NCBI GenBank assembly: GCA_900543365.1
Contig: UQRG01000096.1
Span: 1 to 6,139, forward strand
DNA length: 6,139 nucleotides
Direction of reading: 5' to 3'
Source: an uncultured Eubacterium sp.
GTDB taxonomy: Bacteria; Bacillota; Clostridia; Lachnospirales; CAG-274
Positions 6,113-6,139 of the stretch are shown one piece after another. Each line of letters starts with the position of its first letter. The stretch's first letter is position 1. The notes under the pieces are model-generated. The model had not been told where the DNA came from. It did not search any database and was given only the letters and a program-made list of their open reading frames with translations. Made by a program: the position numbers and the translations under genes.

Positions 6113-6130
6113 TAATATTTTTAATATTAT
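6112..6130. repeat. Perfect A/T-only inverted repeat upstream of the CNNM promoter
   Basis: ATAATATT (6112-6119) and AATATTAT (6123-6130) are perfect inverted arms around TTT, followed by seven As on the plus strand. It abuts the -35 box, so an A/T-rich upstream promoter element is as likely as any hairpin function. Confidence 0.4.
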
Positions 6131-6139
6131 AAAAAAATT

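Noticed and set aside
6112..6130. A/T-only inverted repeat as an intrinsic terminator
   Set aside because: The stem has no G-C pair, so a stable terminator is unlikely. It is kept only as a repeat next to the promoter.

Overview
The window is AT-rich DNA with strong AGGAGG-type ribosome binding sites, TTG and GTG starts next to ATG, and consensus sigma-A-like promoters. Together with a CadC/CzrA-like regulator, a CadA-like ATPase, an MreB-family protein and a lipobox lipoprotein, this points to a low-GC Bacillota, probably an anaerobic Clostridia-type bacterium. The taxonomic placement is inference.

Layout. Positions 1-1234 (+ strand) hold the 3' end of an integral membrane protein gene that runs off the left edge, translationally coupled by a 4-base overlap to a gene for an unrecognised lipoprotein. 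A perfect hairpin at 1236-1268 ends this pair and also ends the convergent metal operon from the other side. Positions 1280-3567 (- strand) are a two-gene metal-efflux operon: an ArsR/SmtB-family metal sensor followed, with a 4-base overlap, by a P1B-2-type Zn/Cd/Pb exporting ATPase. The 131-bp gap at 3568-3698 holds a consensus promoter (TTGACA, 17 bp, TATAAT), two operator-like palindromes and a hairpin followed by a U-run. Positions 3699-6033 (- strand) are a second two-gene unit: a CNNM/CorC-type membrane protein with DUF21, paired CBS and CorC-HlyC domains, followed 4 bp later by an MreB-like actin. A promoter for this unit lies at 6084-6112.

How it works together. The metal operon looks self-regulated. 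The sensor should sit on the palindrome covering the transcription start and release when Zn, Cd or a similar ion fills its alpha-5 site, allowing synthesis of the exporting ATPase. The CNNM/MreB unit is immediately upstream in the same orientation with no terminator before the metal promoter, whose -35 box contains the mreB stop codon. Read-through from the CNNM/mreB unit would therefore enter the metal operon unless the leader hairpin stops it. I see no CRISPR array, tRNA, rRNA, insertion sequence or phage gene, and no convincing new multi-gene system. The points most worth following are the metal operon's leader architecture, the Cys/His-rich tail replacing the usual HMA domain on the ATPase, the apparently orphan MreB, and the unidentified membrane protein/lipoprotein pair.
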